42,403 nt of DNA, taken from Geodermatophilus sp. DF01-2. Its GTDB lineage: Bacteria > Actinomycetota > Actinomycetes > Mycobacteriales > Geodermatophilaceae. Numbering within the stretch: position 1 is the stretch's first letter; each line of letters opens with the position of its first letter. The translations under genes and the position numbers were made by a program. Below, piece after piece: positions 41,751 through 42,403 of the stretch. Under the pieces are notes generated by a model. That model saw only the letters and a program-made list of their open reading frames with translations, was not told the origin of the DNA and did not search any database. The DNA lies in contig NZ_SPQN01000028.1 in assembly GCF_004571065.1 (NCBI RefSeq), positions 1 to 42,403 of the forward strand. The letters run 5' to 3'.

Positions 41751-41784
41751 TGGCCGGCGCCGAGAGGAGGGCCGGCCCGGCGCA

Positions 41785-42403
41785 TCAGTTGCCGCGCGCG
41801 GACCGCCGGCGGGAGCGTTCGACCTCGGCCAGGTGTCGCACCGGTCGGCAGGTCGCGCAGGGGGTGAACCCGTCGATACGCGCCTCCGACATGGGCAGCG
41901 GGACGGCCGTCCGGCCCGCGAGGTACGGGCAGCCGTCCAGGTGGTAGCGCGGGTGCTCGTCGACGACGACCACCTCGTCGTGCAGGTCGACGACCAGCAG
42001 CAGGTCGGTGACCTCGACGTCCTCCTCGGCGGGCTCCCCCGCCGGCATGGCGGAGGCGGGCGTCTCGCGGACCTCGTGTGCAGCTCGCCGAGAGGTCCGC
42101 TCCGGAGCAGCCCCGTCGGCGGCCGGCGACATCGGGGCAGCCGGCTCGGCAGGGACCTCGGCAGACGGCTCGGCGAACGGCTCCGGTGGGGTCCCCGCCG
42201 CCGTGGCGCGGGCCGGCTCGGGCGGCGGGCCCGGCTCCCCGCGGACCACCTCGTCATCGGTAGCCAGCTCCGCACGGACGGCCTCCTCGGCCGGGGGCTG
42301 GGGCGGGCGTCGACCGGCCGGGTCCGCCGGAGGGGCCACCGGCCGGATCGCGGTCGCCCCGGCCGGCTCACGGGCAGGGGTCGGCTGCGGCCCGGCGGCC
42401 TCG
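41785..42403 (-). CDS. Acidic Pro/Ala-rich protein with C-terminal Zn-ribbon-like motif, 5' end beyond the window
   Basis: The frame is still open at the right edge, so the start is not seen; a GTG at 42337-42339 is a possible internal start. The visible first 120 residues are low-complexity Pro/Ala/Glu (PAEEAVRAELATDDEVVRGE). The last 75 form a compact domain: TDLLLVVDLHDEVVVVDEHP, RYHLDGCPYLAG and DGFTPCATCRPVRHLAEVER. The His-x3-Cys ... Cys-x2-Cys arrangement suggests one bound zinc. A basic tail (SRRRSARGN) ends the protein. I do not know its function. Convergent with ileS. Confidence 0.7.
   Translation of the reverse strand, partial: EAAGPQPTPAREPAGATAIRPVAPPADPAGRRPPQPPAEEAVRAELATDDEVVRGEPGPPPEPARATAAGTPPEPFAEPSAEVPAEPAAPMSPAADGAAPERTSRRAAHEVRETPASAMPAGEPAEEDVEVTDLLLVVDLHDEVVVVDEHPRYHLDGCPYLAGRTAVPLPMSEARIDGFTPCATCRPVRHLAEVERSRRRSARGN

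Noticed and set aside
38541..42371. A 1276-codon minus-strand open frame opposite ileS
   Set aside because: Complete IleRS motifs lie on the plus strand; the antisense product has only shadow composition.

Overview
This window is chromosomal DNA of a very GC-rich actinobacterium. GTG starts are common, third codon positions are almost all G or C, and stop/start overlaps of the ATGA or GTGA type are frequent. PriA-type HisA, two mycothiol-associated DinB-like proteins, a DUF222/HNH gene and an actinobacterial IleRS all point to Actinomycetota. The overall style fits Geodermatophilaceae (Blastococcus, Geodermatophilus, Modestobacter). That family assignment is an inference from sequence style, not a search result.

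Layout. 1-3146: minus-strand genes for a partial Pro-rich membrane protein, a large FAD dehydrogenase and two small four-helix membrane proteins. 3147-5712: an accessory strip with weaker codon bias, holding a lipoprotein, small unknown ORFs, a decayed hypothetical gene and a multiply frameshifted 3' fragment of korB. 5713-9474: a heteromeric ABC exporter pair with one ATPase-degenerate subunit, behind a MarR-like operator. 9522-11646: a DinB-like protein and a flavin oxidoreductase.

11783-25434 is a histidine biosynthesis locus broken into three blocks, all on the minus strand: hisD-hisC-hisB plus a 58-residue membrane protein and a nucleotidyltransferase-like gene; hisH alone; and hisA(priA)-ridA-hisF. 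Mostly plus-strand accessory genes sit between the blocks: an SOS-controlled DUF222/HNH endonuclease gene, a Mo-cofactor oxidoreductase, an SDR, a TauE-type transporter, a nitroreductase, a yefM-yoeB toxin-antitoxin pair, and an AraC regulator divergent from a DinB-like protein.

25543-42403 is mostly core: a Lon-N-domain protein, a membrane protein, dnaE, a GNAT acetyltransferase, a CPBP protease, an RluD-type pseudouridine synthase, lspA (apparent CTG start), mqo, a cation/proton antiporter, ileS and a partial Zn-ribbon-like protein. Between mqo and the antiporter sits one DUF559 (Vsr-like) gene bracketed by two 45-bp palindromes with identical 15-base arms. This is the best candidate here for an undescribed mobile single-gene unit.

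Three short repeat families run through the window: (i) stop-codon-associated GC hairpins with an AGGACC lead and outer stems that covary between copies; (ii) a 79-bp element at two operon junctions that keeps a 26-codon reading frame, once as a mini-cistron between the ABC genes and once as the C-terminal tail of HisA; (iii) the 45-bp palindromes around the DUF559 gene. I saw no rRNA, tRNA, CRISPR array or complete insertion sequence.
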